Shown here piece by piece: positions 15,679 through 22,883 of a DNA stretch of 44,454 bases. The stretch is from SIG603 sp964370635. Lineage in GTDB: Bacteria > Bacillota > Clostridia > Oscillospirales > Acutalibacteraceae. Position numbers and translations under genes: made by a program. The first letter of the stretch is position 1. Each line of letters begins with the position of its first letter. Under the pieces are notes generated by a model, which did not search any database, had not been told where the DNA came from, and was given only the letters and a program-made list of their open reading frames with translations. Location: NCBI GenBank assembly GCA_964370635.1, contig CAYJJU010000019.1:1-44454 (forward strand), given 5' to 3'.

Positions 15679-16869
15679 TTATTTTCCTTTATAAATAGCA
15701 CTCGACATATTAAGCCCGCATTCTCTTGTTTTTGGGGCGGATAGGGCGTAGATGTCGTCGCATTTGCATTCTAGCTCATACATTTTTAAGGCTTTGCTGT
15801 TAAGTTTTTTTATATCGCTCACTTTTCCTATTATGGGAAGTTTTGGTTTTGCTCGTCTTAAAATTTCCGAGCCGTTTTTGCTCATTGCCAAAATTTTTAT
15901 GTATTTTGGCGTGCACATGCTTTTATCAATACTCAAAAATGCGTGCAGGACTATGCGCCTTATTCTTGCGTGTGAGTAGCGCTTGCTTTTTGTGCTATTA
16001 TATAAATCCTCTAGACTTGTTGCGGTTTTTACCGCTTTATAAAGCTTGTTTCCCAATCCTTCGCTTATGTCGTGTAGTTTAGTAAACTCGCTTTTTTTCA
16101 TGCTTCTAAGTTTACATAATATCGCGGTTTCTAGATTTGTAATACTCGCAGGTGCTTGTCCGCTTTTTATAAGTTTTTCAAGCTCTACATAGGTGTGATG
16201 GGGAAGTAAGGCTTTTATATTTTCTAAATTCTCATTATATATTCTATCCCTAATGTCCATGGCGCTTGAAAACTCATCGTTTCCAATTTCGTCGTGTGAC
16301 GCACCTTTTCTAAGTATAGATTTAGGTAAAATCTTCGATTTTGTCGTATTTAGTGCATGTATGTATTCAATGCCTAAAATATTATTAGAGCCTGAAAGCT
16401 CGCCTTTATAGTCGCTGCCCATTATTGATGCAACTGTGTTTTCACGGGCGGTGGCATAATTTATTTTCTTATTTAACTCGTCTTTAATCCTTAAATTAAA
16501 TTCATCTGATGAAATAATGTCTGCGATTTCACAAAGTTTTGGTATGTTTCCGCTTTCGCTTCCAAAATGCAAAAAATCCACACATGATAGGGCGTTTAAA
16601 ATTTTTACTGCACCCAAAGAAAAGTTTTGCGCGGTCGATGCCGCCACGCCTACGGGCAGCTCAATCACCAAATCTGCGCCACTTAGTACGGCAAGTTTTG
16701 CCCTTGTCCATTTATCGATTATTGCGGCCTCTCCACGCTGTACAAAATTGCCACTCATGACGCATACAACTAAATTGTCTCGTTTCATTTGCCCTAAAAT
16801 ATATTCATGACCCTTATGTAGTGGGTTGAATTCACAAATTAATCCCGAAATTTGTTTTTTATTACTCAT
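15679..16869 (-). CDS. tmcAL: tRNA(Met) cytidine acetate ligase
   Basis: TmcAL (YlbM family) makes N4-acetylcytidine at the wobble base of elongator tRNA-Met from acetate and ATP. The N-terminal nucleotidyltransferase fold shows NPLHKGH (15-21), the HxGH motif, followed by MSGNFVQRGEAAIIDKW and ADLVIELPV. The length of 396 residues matches the family. The ATG has AAGGAG about 12 bp upstream. It is divergent from ackA, which recycles acetate; this is suggestive because TmcAL uses acetate directly, but adjacency alone proves nothing. Confidence 0.9.
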   Translation of the reverse strand: MSNKKQISGLICEFNPLHKGHEYILGQMKRDNLVVCVMSGNFVQRGEAAIIDKWTRAKLAVLSGADLVIELPVGVAASTAQNFSLGAVKILNALSCVDFLHFGSESGNIPKLCEIADIISSDEFNLRIKDELNKKINYATARENTVASIMGSDYKGELSGSNNILGIEYIHALNTTKSKILPKSILRKGASHDEIGNDEFSSAMDIRDRIYNENLENIKALLPHHTYVELEKLIKSGQAPASITNLETAILCKLRSMKKSEFTKLHDISEGLGNKLYKAVKTATSLEDLYNSTKSKRYSHARIRRIVLHAFLSIDKSMCTPKYIKILAMSKNGSEILRRAKPKLPIIGKVSDIKKLNSKALKMYELECKCDDIYALSAPKTRECGLNMSSAIYKGK

Positions 16870-16885
16870 TTTGTGTAAAAACTCC

Positions 16886-16914
16886 TTGAATTATTTTTTG
16901 TTTTGTACTATTAT
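16886..16914 (+). promoter_or_regulatory. ackA promoter
   Basis: TTGAAT (16886-16891), 17 bp and TATTAT (16909-16914) face rightward. The same segment reads TATAAT on the minus strand (16915-16910), so tmcAL and ackA may have overlapping divergent promoters. Confidence 0.55.
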
Positions 16915-16975
16915 AGTATACAGTATTGTAAAAGAAGATACAACAATCTTTAAATATAATTTTGGAGGGCAATAC

Positions 16976-18184
16976 ATGAAAGTATTAATAATCAACGCAG
17001 GTAGTTCGTCACTGAAATACCAACTAATCGACATGGAAACAGAAACCATGCTTGCAAAAGGAAACTGTGAAAAAATTGGTCACGAAATGGGTATTTTCGG
17101 ACATAAAACAGCCGACGGCAGGGATAAGTGGTATGAAGTTACTATGAGAGACCACGCAGAAGCATTTGTTCAAGTTAAAAATGCGCTTATACACCCATCA
17201 GTGGGTGTTATAAACAGCTTGTCAGAGGTTACAGCCATCGGGCACAGAGTTGTTCAAGGCGGCTCACTGTTTAGCAAATCGGTAATTATCGATGAAAACG
17301 TTTTACACGGAATAGAGAGCTTAAATCCGCTTGCTCCGCTTCATAATCCTGCACATGTGCAAGGCATTAAGGCATGTATGAAAGCTTTTGGACCGGATAT
17401 CCCTGAAGTTGCTGTGTTTGATACAGCCTTCCACTCAAGCATGCCTGATAAAGCATATATGTTTGCAATTCCTTATGAATATTACGAAAAATATCAAATT
17501 AGAAGATATGGTTTCCACGGTACATCTCACAGATATGTAAGTGAGCGCTGTGCGGAAATTATGGGAAGAAAAGATTTAAAAATAATATCATGTCATATAG
17601 GTAATGGCTCATCCATAACAGCCATACAAAACGGCAAAGTGCTAGACACAAGCATGGGACTTACTCCACTTGACGGTTTTATGATGGGAACAAGAACAGG
17701 CACGCTTGATCCTTCAGTTGTTACCTTTATTGCAGAAAAAGAAGAACTATCACCACAGGAGCTTTCAGATTTATTTAACAAAAAATCAGGTCTTTTGGGA
17801 ATTTCAGGCGTTTCAAGTGACGACAGAGACGTTACAAAAGCCGAGAGAGAAGGAAACCCAAGGGCTATACTTGCACACAAAATGCTTGTATATCAAATTC
17901 AAAAATTCATCGGTAGCTATGTTGCAGCAATGAATGGCGTTGATGCGATTATATTCACAGCAGGTCTTGGTGAAAATCAAGCATTCCTACGTGAAAGAGT
18001 ACTTAAAGATTTAACATGGCTTGGAATCGACTTAGACATTGATGAAAACGAAAAAGCAAGAGGAAGAGAAGGCGAAATTACTACATTTGATAGTAAAGTA
18101 AAAGCCTTTGTAATTCCAACAAACGAAGAGCTTGTCATAGGACGTGACACAAAAGCACTTGTTGAGAGCCTAAAAAGTTTATAA
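16976..18184 (+). CDS. ackA: Acetate kinase
   Basis: Acetate kinase forms ATP and acetate from acetyl phosphate, the last step of acetate fermentation. The N-terminal NAGSSSLKYQL phosphate loop, HRVVQGG, DTAFHSSMP and RRYGFHGTSHRYVSERC are all present in the usual order. The length is 402 residues from ATG 16976, which has GGAGGG upstream. An in-frame extension to 16826 lacks a ribosome binding site and crosses the promoter, so it is rejected. The gene is monocistronic and pta is not adjacent. Confidence 0.97.
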   Translation: MKVLIINAGSSSLKYQLIDMETETMLAKGNCEKIGHEMGIFGHKTADGRDKWYEVTMRDHAEAFVQVKNALIHPSVGVINSLSEVTAIGHRVVQGGSLFSKSVIIDENVLHGIESLNPLAPLHNPAHVQGIKACMKAFGPDIPEVAVFDTAFHSSMPDKAYMFAIPYEYYEKYQIRRYGFHGTSHRYVSERCAEIMGRKDLKIISCHIGNGSSITAIQNGKVLDTSMGLTPLDGFMMGTRTGTLDPSVVTFIAEKEELSPQELSDLFNKKSGLLGISGVSSDDRDVTKAEREGNPRAILAHKMLVYQIQKFIGSYVAAMNGVDAIIFTAGLGENQAFLRERVLKDLTWLGIDLDIDENEKARGREGEITTFDSKVKAFVIPTNEELVIGRDTKALVESLKSL

Positions 18185-18194
18185 TTTACTATAT

Positions 18195-18223
18195 AAAGAC
18201 TCGGTGTAAAGCCGAGTCTTTAT
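18195..18223 (+). terminator. ackA terminator
   Basis: AAAGACTCGG (18195-18204) pairs with CCGAGTCTTT (18212-18221), with T continuing after the stem. Confidence 0.85.
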
Positions 18224-18254
18224 TAATTTGTACAAATTATTATCCTTGTATTTG

Positions 18255-18283
18255 TTGACAACTTACAAAGGGTATGTTAAAAT
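18255..18283 (+). promoter_or_regulatory. Lipoprotein gene promoter
   Basis: TTGACA (18255-18260), 17 bp and TAAAAT (18278-18283) with TG at 18275-18276. Confidence 0.75.
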
Positions 18284-18323
18284 AGCGAAGTTCGCAAAAC
18301 ATACAAATAAGGAGTTAAAATTT

Positions 18324-19178
18324 ATGAAAAAAATTATTCTTGCCATAATGCTTTGCATGGCTACACTTTTAGTCGCATGTAATTCAGCACCGGCACAAGA
18401 AGACAGTTCATCACCAGTAGAAAATGAATCACAAGAAGAGAGCGAGTCACAAGAAGAGAGCGAAGAATCAGAATCTGAGCTTGAAAGTGAAGAGCCTGAA
18501 GCTACGCCCGAGCCTGAAGCCACACCAGAGCCTGAAGTAGAAGAAGAGGGCAACGGTGACATGGTTGTAGGCGACTTAGGTATAGATGTTACTACGGCAA
18601 TTGATGCAACAAGCACAACGGCACAAGCACCTGCAGCCATTGGCCAATGGGTAAAAACAGCACGTTATGCAACCGAAGATGACACTTATCACACTATTTA
18701 TGTTAGAGTAAACAGTGTTACAACTCAAACAGAAGACGATGCGTACGTGCAAGAAGCAATTGAGGCGCATAACGCTGTAAGTTACGAATTTTCACAGTTT
18801 ACTGTTGAGGATTTAAACCTGCCCGCAGATGTAGAAGTTTGTGTTTTAGATTATGATGTATATATCCCTGCAGAATTTCCGGAAAATCCTGATATAGGAA
18901 TTACAACCATAGATGTAAGCTTCAGTGCAAGCAATATTGAGGGTGGCGGAATACCATCGGCAGACGGCACAAGCACATACATAGGCATGGGTCTTGCAGA
19001 TGATTTGGCTCTTTTAGAAGACGCTACATATTATGCAGGCAATATTTATCCACAAAGAAGCTATTTTGTAATGGTAAAAGGCTTTGAAGGATATGTTTTA
19101 GACTATATTTCATACCCCGACATGACTACTGATACTTCGGAAACCGAATATTATGAGGCATTCCACGCAGCGAACTAA
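18324..19178 (+). CDS. Secreted lipoprotein with acidic linker, function unknown
   Basis: The 284-residue protein starts at ATG 18324 after AAGGAG. Its signal ends in a lipobox LVAC with Cys19 as the lipidated residue, so it is anchored to the outer face of the membrane. Residues about 25-75 form a low-complexity Glu/Ser and TPEPEA spacer that would hold the C-terminal domain away from the membrane. The C-terminal 190 residues form a compact-looking domain with many Tyr and acidic residues and no motif I recognise. Isolated promoter and terminator make it a single-gene unit. It could be a substrate-binding or cell-surface protein. Confidence 0.85.
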   Translation: MKKIILAIMLCMATLLVACNSAPAQEDSSSPVENESQEESESQEESEESESELESEEPEATPEPEATPEPEVEEEGNGDMVVGDLGIDVTTAIDATSTTAQAPAAIGQWVKTARYATEDDTYHTIYVRVNSVTTQTEDDAYVQEAIEAHNAVSYEFSQFTVEDLNLPADVEVCVLDYDVYIPAEFPENPDIGITTIDVSFSASNIEGGGIPSADGTSTYIGMGLADDLALLEDATYYAGNIYPQRSYFVMVKGFEGYVLDYISYPDMTTDTSETEYYEAFHAAN

Positions 19179-19197
19179 TTTGAGAAAATAAATATTT

Positions 19198-19227
19198 AAA
19201 GTGCCTGAAAATTTCGGGCACTTTTTT
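19198..19227 (+). terminator. Lipoprotein gene terminator
   Basis: GTGCCTGAA (19201-19209) pairs with TTCGGGCAC (19213-19221) including one G-U pair, followed by T6. It ends just before the tRNA-Thr promoter. Confidence 0.85.
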
Positions 19228-19228
19228 C

Positions 19229-19257
19229 TTGACTGCAATTAAGTTTTTCTGTATAAT
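19229..19257 (+). promoter_or_regulatory. tRNA-Thr promoter
   Basis: TTGACT (19229-19234), 17 bp and TATAAT (19252-19257), 12 bp before the tRNA 5' end. Confidence 0.8.
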
Positions 19258-19268
19258 ATAAGCGTTAA

Positions 19269-19344
19269 GCTTGTGTAGCACAGCCGGTAGTGCAGCTCAT
19301 TCGTAATGAGCAGGTCGTCCGTTCGAGTCGGATCACAAGCTCCA
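19269..19344 (+). tRNA. tRNA-Thr (anticodon CGT)
   Basis: The 76 bases fold as a complete cloverleaf: acceptor GCTTGTG/CACAAGC, D stem GCAC/GTGC, anticodon stem GCTCA/TGAGC with loop TTCGTAA (anticodon CGT at 19302-19304, reading ACG), T stem GTCCG/CGGAT (one G-U) with TTCGAGT loop, discriminator T and encoded CCA. Confidence 0.95.
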
Positions 19345-19501
19345 GTCGAGAGCCTCGACACGCAAAGTCGCACTCCGTATTTGTGGGGTGCGATTTTTTG
19401 CGCCTGCGAATAAAATTCATAATATAAATAATCTCATGAGTCGAGAGCCTCGACATGCAAGTCGCACTCTACATTTGCGGGGTGCGATTTTTTGTGCCTG
19501 C
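19344..19501 (+). repeat. Duplicated post-tRNA terminator cassette
   Basis: Two near-identical units (19344-19407 and 19439-19501), 31 bp apart, each contain GTCGAG-AGC-CTCGAC and a Rho-independent terminator TCGCACTCC.../GGGGTGCGA with T6. The first begins at the last base of tRNA-Thr. They probably descend from two tRNA-terminator units of which the second tRNA was lost, or from a local duplication. Confidence 0.8.
19368..19399 (+). terminator. tRNA-Thr terminator
   Basis: A nine-pair stem (TCGCACTCC with GGGGTGCGA, one G-U) followed by T6; a second copy lies at about 19460-19493. Confidence 0.8.
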
Positions 19502-19529
19502 ACATAAAAGAAGAAGTGTGTCGATTTTG

Positions 19530-19558
19530 TTGACATTAAGTTAAAAAGGGTGTAAAAT
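19530..19558 (+). promoter_or_regulatory. Chemoreceptor gene promoter
   Basis: TTGACA (19530-19535), 17 bp and TAAAAT (19553-19558) precede the gene by 39 bp. This is a sigma-A type signal, not the sigma-28 type often used by chemotaxis genes. Confidence 0.7.
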
Positions 19559-19597
19559 TATAAGTAAGTAGTAGGAGTCTTGGAAGGTGGTTAAATT

Positions 19598-20950
19598 ATG
19601 ATTTTAAATACAGTAGTTAAAGTGTCTAAGCTTTTATCAATAAACCAAATGGTTTTGTTGGTATCTTCATTTGTTTTTGGTGTATTATACACACTTTCAA
19701 GTGAGCTAGTTATGGGAGTTAGCTTGGTTGGAAGTCTTTTAATTTTGACAGGCATTAGCCAATACTTTAAGAAGAAAGAGGAATATGTAAAGTGTGCATA
19801 TATTGTTACTTATACTCAGCTCACAATTATAATTACCTTCGGAATTATATCGCAAAATTTTGCGCCAACTCTCCCGCTTGTTTGCGCAGCCCTTGCCTTA
19901 ACCGGTCTTTATTATAATCTGAAATTATATATAAATCAGTGGGTTTTTACAGGTGTAGTTATAATAATTACTTTGTTTTTTAAAGACTGGGTTTACGGCT
20001 CTATAGATAACGGAGATCTTGCTAGACATCTTATTGGGTTTTTCTTTATTTTGTTATTTGAGTATTTTCTTGTTAAATGGGGCAATATGTTTATGGCAAA
20101 TGCCAAGAAAAATGAGGAAAGCTTAAAATCTTTACTGGTACAAGTCGAAACAAAAATGGAAGAAAATGAAAAAAGTAGTAAACTTTTACAAGAGGTTTTT
20201 GATGAGGTGAAGGCCCGCAGTAATAACTTGGAAAACACTTCAAGGAGCATGCTTGAAATTTCTAATTTCTTAAACGAAGCGTCGGCAAATCAGGCTCAAA
20301 TTATAGAGCAGATTTCTTCGCAAAGTGCACAGATGGAAGACGAGGCCATTTCCGCCCAAAAAGAGGCGAAAAATTCTCAAAGTAATGCAATTTTAAGCGT
20401 TGAAAAACTTGAAGAAAATAATGAGCTTATGAAAGACATTCTTTCTGCTGTTATGAAGATTGAAGACTCGTCTACTAAGATTATCGGAATAATCGAAAGC
20501 ATAGAAAACATTGCCTTCCAAACAAATATTCTTGCGCTTAATGCTTCAATTGAGGCGGCTAGGGTAGGCGCTGCAGGCAGAGGATTTGCGGTTGTTGCAG
20601 AAGAGGTAAGAACGCTTGCAAGCCATAGTTCAAAGGCGGCAAACGACAGTGCACAGCTTGTAAATGAATCGGTAGAAAATGTAAAAATAGGTGTAAGCCT
20701 AGTTAAAAAAGCTGTAACTAACATGGGTGATGTTATAGAATTTTCAAAATCGGCGGCAAGTTCTGCCGCGGCTATAAGCGATGTAATGGGCGCGCAAGTC
20801 GATAAAAACTATCAAATTGCAAGCAAGGTGCAAGACTTTGGAGAGGACATTGCAAAAACACGACAAACGGCAGAGCAAAATACATCAATTGCAAACGAAA
20901 TCACAAGCGAGCTTAGCTATATTAATAACGCTATAAGAAAAGAAGTTTAA
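19598..20950 (+). CDS. Methyl-accepting chemotaxis protein without extracellular sensor domain
   Basis: This receptor-like protein of 450 residues carries the MCP signalling hairpin tip at about 302-340 (IENIAFQTNILALNASIEAA, then RGFAVVAEEVRTLA), which contacts CheA and CheW. Heptad-rich coiled coil surrounds it (170-450). The N-terminal 160 residues form about six membrane helices with short loops, and no extracytoplasmic ligand domain, PAS or typical HAMP is visible. Input is therefore likely sensed within the membrane or bilayer. It has its own promoter and a strong terminator and no che genes nearby. GGAAGG-type binding site precedes the ATG. Confidence 0.9.
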   Translation: MILNTVVKVSKLLSINQMVLLVSSFVFGVLYTLSSELVMGVSLVGSLLILTGISQYFKKKEEYVKCAYIVTYTQLTIIITFGIISQNFAPTLPLVCAALALTGLYYNLKLYINQWVFTGVVIIITLFFKDWVYGSIDNGDLARHLIGFFFILLFEYFLVKWGNMFMANAKKNEESLKSLLVQVETKMEENEKSSKLLQEVFDEVKARSNNLENTSRSMLEISNFLNEASANQAQIIEQISSQSAQMEDEAISAQKEAKNSQSNAILSVEKLEENNELMKDILSAVMKIEDSSTKIIGIIESIENIAFQTNILALNASIEAARVGAAGRGFAVVAEEVRTLASHSSKAANDSAQLVNESVENVKIGVSLVKKAVTNMGDVIEFSKSAASSAAAISDVMGAQVDKNYQIASKVQDFGEDIAKTRQTAEQNTSIANEITSELSYINNAIRKEV

Positions 20951-20956
20951 ATTAAA

Positions 20957-21000
20957 AAAAATCTGAGGCTTGCCTAAAAAGGGAAAGCCTCAGATTTTTT
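20957..21000. terminator. Bidirectional terminator between MCP and GNAT genes
   Basis: AATCTGAGGCTT pairs with AAGCCTCAGATT (20960-20971 with 20985-20996); A and T runs on either side extend the stem to about 15 bp and supply a T tract in both directions for the two converging genes. Confidence 0.9.
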
Positions 21001-21002
21001 AT

Positions 21003-21407
21003 TTATATAGATTTTGAAAAAATAATTTCTAGGGCTTCATGTTCAAATGAAAATGCGCCTATGTCCTTGTATCCGAGTTTGCGGTAAAAATGTTGCGCCG
21101 TTTCATCAGACTGCGTAGAGGTGAGGACAATATCCTTGCCGCAGAGTTTCATTTTATTTTCCCAATAAGAAACTAAGCTGCGCCCATGGCCTTTTCCTCT
21201 ATAATTTTCTAAAAAATACAACATGTTCATAAATGGAATGCTATCCCAAAAAAAATTGTATCTTAGCCAGCCGATTTTTTCACCCTCGATTTCGGCAATG
21301 TAAATCATGCTAGAATTTATAGAGCGCACAAGCTCGTCTTCGCTTATATGTATATCATGCTTAAGTAAAAATTCCTTGTCCTCAAGCCCTGCTGTTTTTA
21401 TGTGCAT
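21003..21407 (-). CDS. GNAT family N-acetyltransferase
   Basis: This 134-residue protein has the acetyl-CoA-binding signature LENYRGKGHGRSLV (R-x-x-G-x-G/H form) near residues 67-80 and a C-terminal HFYRKLGYKDIG segment, both typical of GNAT enzymes. The substrate cannot be inferred. The ATG follows GAGGT. It converges on the chemoreceptor gene, sharing its terminator, and has no operon partner. Confidence 0.88.
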   Translation of the reverse strand: MHIKTAGLEDKEFLLKHDIHISEDELVRSINSSMIYIAEIEGEKIGWLRYNFFWDSIPFMNMLYFLENYRGKGHGRSLVSYWENKMKLCGKDIVLTSTQSDETAQHFYRKLGYKDIGAFSFEHEALEIIFSKSI

Positions 21408-21507
21408 GTCTTATACCTCGTTTCACTTTTTAATGTATTATACCAAACAAAAATTTATATGTCCAGAACTTAAATGTTAAAAATCTACTAATTTAGTATA
21501 CTTTATA

Positions 21508-21535
21508 TTGACAAGTAGAAAAAAAGGAGTATAAT
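21508..21535 (+). promoter_or_regulatory. Aldo/keto reductase promoter
   Basis: TTGACA (21508-21513), 16 bp and TATAAT (21530-21535). Confidence 0.8.
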
Positions 21536-21568
21536 GGAGTTACATTAATTTTGAAAAGAGGAAATATT

Positions 21569-22390
21569 ATGAACTTAAAATTTGCAAACGGTAACTCAAT
21601 TCCCATGGTAGGTCTTGGCGTATTTTTATCAGAAGATGGAAACGAGACCGAAAATGCAGTAAAATGGGCACTTGAAGCAGGATATAGACATATAGATACT
21701 GCAAAAATATATGGAAACGAAGAGAGTGTCGGCAAGGCTATGAAAGAAAGTGGAGTGAAAAGGGAGGATATATTCCTTACAACAAAGCTTTGGAATGAAG
21801 ACATTAGACAAGGCAGAAACAGAGAAGCTTTTTACGAAAGCCTTGAAAAACTTGGAACCGATTATATAGATTTATATCTAATTCACTGGCCGGTAGAGGG
21901 CAGGGTAGAGGCTTGGCTTGAAATGGAAAAACTATATAAAGAGGGACTAATAAAAAATATAGGTGTCAGCAACTTCCATAAAGAACATCTGGACGAGCTG
22001 TTGGCAAAATCATCTATAGTTCCATGCGTAAATCAAATTGAATCTCACCCAAGGCTAACAAACTGTGAGCTAATTGACTACTGCAAGGGCCTTGGAATAG
22101 AAGTTCAAGCATGGAGCCCACTAGGTGGCGGAACAACTGCTGCAGAGCTTCTAAAAAATGAAACACTTGTAGGCATAGGCGAGAAATACGGCAAATCAGC
22201 GGCGCAAGTAATCATCAGATGGAATTTACAAAGAAACGTTATAGTTCTTCCTAAATCTGTAAAAAAAGAAAGAATTATTCAAAACTTTGACGTGTTTAAT
22301 TTTGAACTTACAAATGAGGACATGGAAAAAATTTATGCGCTTAACACAAATTCAAGAGTAGGCGCCGACCCAATGAATTTTAATTTTTAA
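21569..22390 (+). CDS. Aldo/keto reductase
   Basis: This 273-274-residue NADPH-dependent oxidoreductase reduces aldehydes or ketones. The catalytic tetrad is visible as Asp43 and Tyr48 in DTAKIYGNE, Lys73 in TTKLW and His106 in LIHWP. The late motif LPKSVKKERIIQNFDVFNF is the usual cofactor-binding region. It resembles the YvgN/2,5-diketo-D-gluconate reductase group; the true substrate is unknown. ATG 21569 follows AGAGGA; an upstream in-frame TTG at 21551 overlaps that site. It is a single-gene unit. Confidence 0.93.
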   Translation: MNLKFANGNSIPMVGLGVFLSEDGNETENAVKWALEAGYRHIDTAKIYGNEESVGKAMKESGVKREDIFLTTKLWNEDIRQGRNREAFYESLEKLGTDYIDLYLIHWPVEGRVEAWLEMEKLYKEGLIKNIGVSNFHKEHLDELLAKSSIVPCVNQIESHPRLTNCELIDYCKGLGIEVQAWSPLGGGTTAAELLKNETLVGIGEKYGKSAAQVIIRWNLQRNVIVLPKSVKKERIIQNFDVFNFELTNEDMEKIYALNTNSRVGADPMNFNF

Positions 22391-22467
22391 TTTAAATTAT
22401 TTAGAGGTAGTCCTGTGTGACGGTTATTGTTGTTTTACAGAATTTTTACAATTTATATGCAGTCAGC

Positions 22468-22496
22468 TTGACATTTTAAAAAGGATACCATATAAT
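22468..22496 (+). promoter_or_regulatory. Promoter of antisense RNA
   Basis: Perfect consensus TTGACA (22468-22473), 17 bp, TATAAT (22491-22496), with no coding sequence downstream on this strand. Confidence 0.88.
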
Positions 22497-22502
22497 ATAA
22501 GC

Positions 22503-22592
22503 ATAGGGCACTACCGATAGACGGTTGCCCAAAATTAGTGATTAAGAAAGTAACCGCCGTTTTTGAGAATGAGGGCGGTTATTTCTTTTTTA
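22503..22592 (+). ncRNA. Antisense RNA of a type I toxin-antitoxin locus
   Basis: A transcript of about 90 nt is predicted from the consensus promoter to a terminator (AACCGCC 22552-22558 with GGCGGTT 22574-22580, then a T-rich run). Its 5' end can form GGGCA/TGCCC (22506-22510 with 22526-22530) enclosing ACCG/CGGT. Its 3' end runs antisense to the last codons and stop of the toxin peptide (22579-22653). This tail-to-tail overlap is the arrangement of txpA/RatA and bsrG/SR4. No experiment supports it; the inference rests on promoter, terminator and overlap. Confidence 0.75.
22552..22592. terminator. Shared terminator hairpin of antisense RNA and toxin mRNA
   Basis: The stem AACCGCC/GGCGGTT ends the plus-strand antisense RNA with a strong T tract (22582-22591). 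On the minus strand the same stem follows the toxin stop codon, which lies within the hairpin, but its T tract is weaker. Confidence 0.75.
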
Positions 22593-22653
22593 TGTTATAG
22601 AAAAACAATCCAAAAATCATTAATACTATAGTTAGTATTTCAAAATCTGTCAT
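22579..22653 (-). CDS. Type I toxin, small holin-like membrane peptide
   Basis: The peptide has 24 residues: MTDFEILT, one hydrophobic helix (IVLMIFGLFFY) and the basic end NIKKK. This matches the plan of putative holin-like and TxpA/BsrG-type toxins that insert into the cytoplasmic membrane. The ATG follows GAGGGGG (22661-22667) by 7 bp. A perfect consensus promoter lies upstream (22792-22764), leaving a leader of about 100 nt. In the leader CCCTC (complement of 22683-22687) can pair with GAGGG of the binding site, so translation may be restrained by structure as well as by the antisense RNA. Confidence 0.8.
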   Translation of the reverse strand: MTDFEILTIVLMIFGLFFYNIKKK

Positions 22654-22707
22654 AGTAATTCCCCCTCTCTCCCAAAAGGTTTGAGGGCATTTTTATAGAA
22701 ATATATA

Positions 22708-22726
22708 CCCTCTAAGGGTTAGAGGG
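22708..22726 (-). promoter_or_regulatory. 5' leader hairpin of toxin mRNA
   Basis: CCCTCTAA and TTAGAGGG form a perfect eight-pair hairpin with a three-base loop in the toxin leader. It overlaps the ACGGTTGCCC word shared with the antisense RNA. Confidence 0.65.
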
Positions 22727-22763
22727 CAACCGTCCACCGTTTATAGTAGTGTCCTACAATTTT

Positions 22764-22792
22764 ATTATACAAATTATTACATATTATGTCAA
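22764..22792 (-). promoter_or_regulatory. Toxin mRNA promoter
   Basis: On the minus strand TTGACA (22792-22787), 17 bp and TATAAT (22769-22764) match the consensus exactly. Confidence 0.88.
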
Positions 22793-22841
22793 ATGGTTTT
22801 GTGTAAATCTCACTTTGAATTGTCCAAAATTTATAAAATAA

Positions 22842-22867
22842 AAGATAGGGGATGAAAACCCTATCTT
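22842..22867 (-). terminator. Terminator of the metG-ending operon
   Basis: AAGATAGGG pairs with CCCTATCTT (22842-22850 with 22859-22867) just after the synthetase gene; on the minus strand it is followed by TTTATTTTAT. Confidence 0.8.
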
Positions 22868-22883
22868 AAAATTTATTTAATCA

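Noticed and set aside
16826..16975. N-terminal extension of ackA
   Set aside because: It contains the promoter, lacks a ribosome binding site and precedes the family's conserved start.
18228..18323. N-terminal extension of the lipoprotein
   Set aside because: It crosses the promoter, and the internal ATG gives a proper signal peptide and lipobox.
19344..19501. Two-unit repeat considered as a degenerate CRISPR
   Set aside because: There are only two units and each contains a terminator with a T tract.
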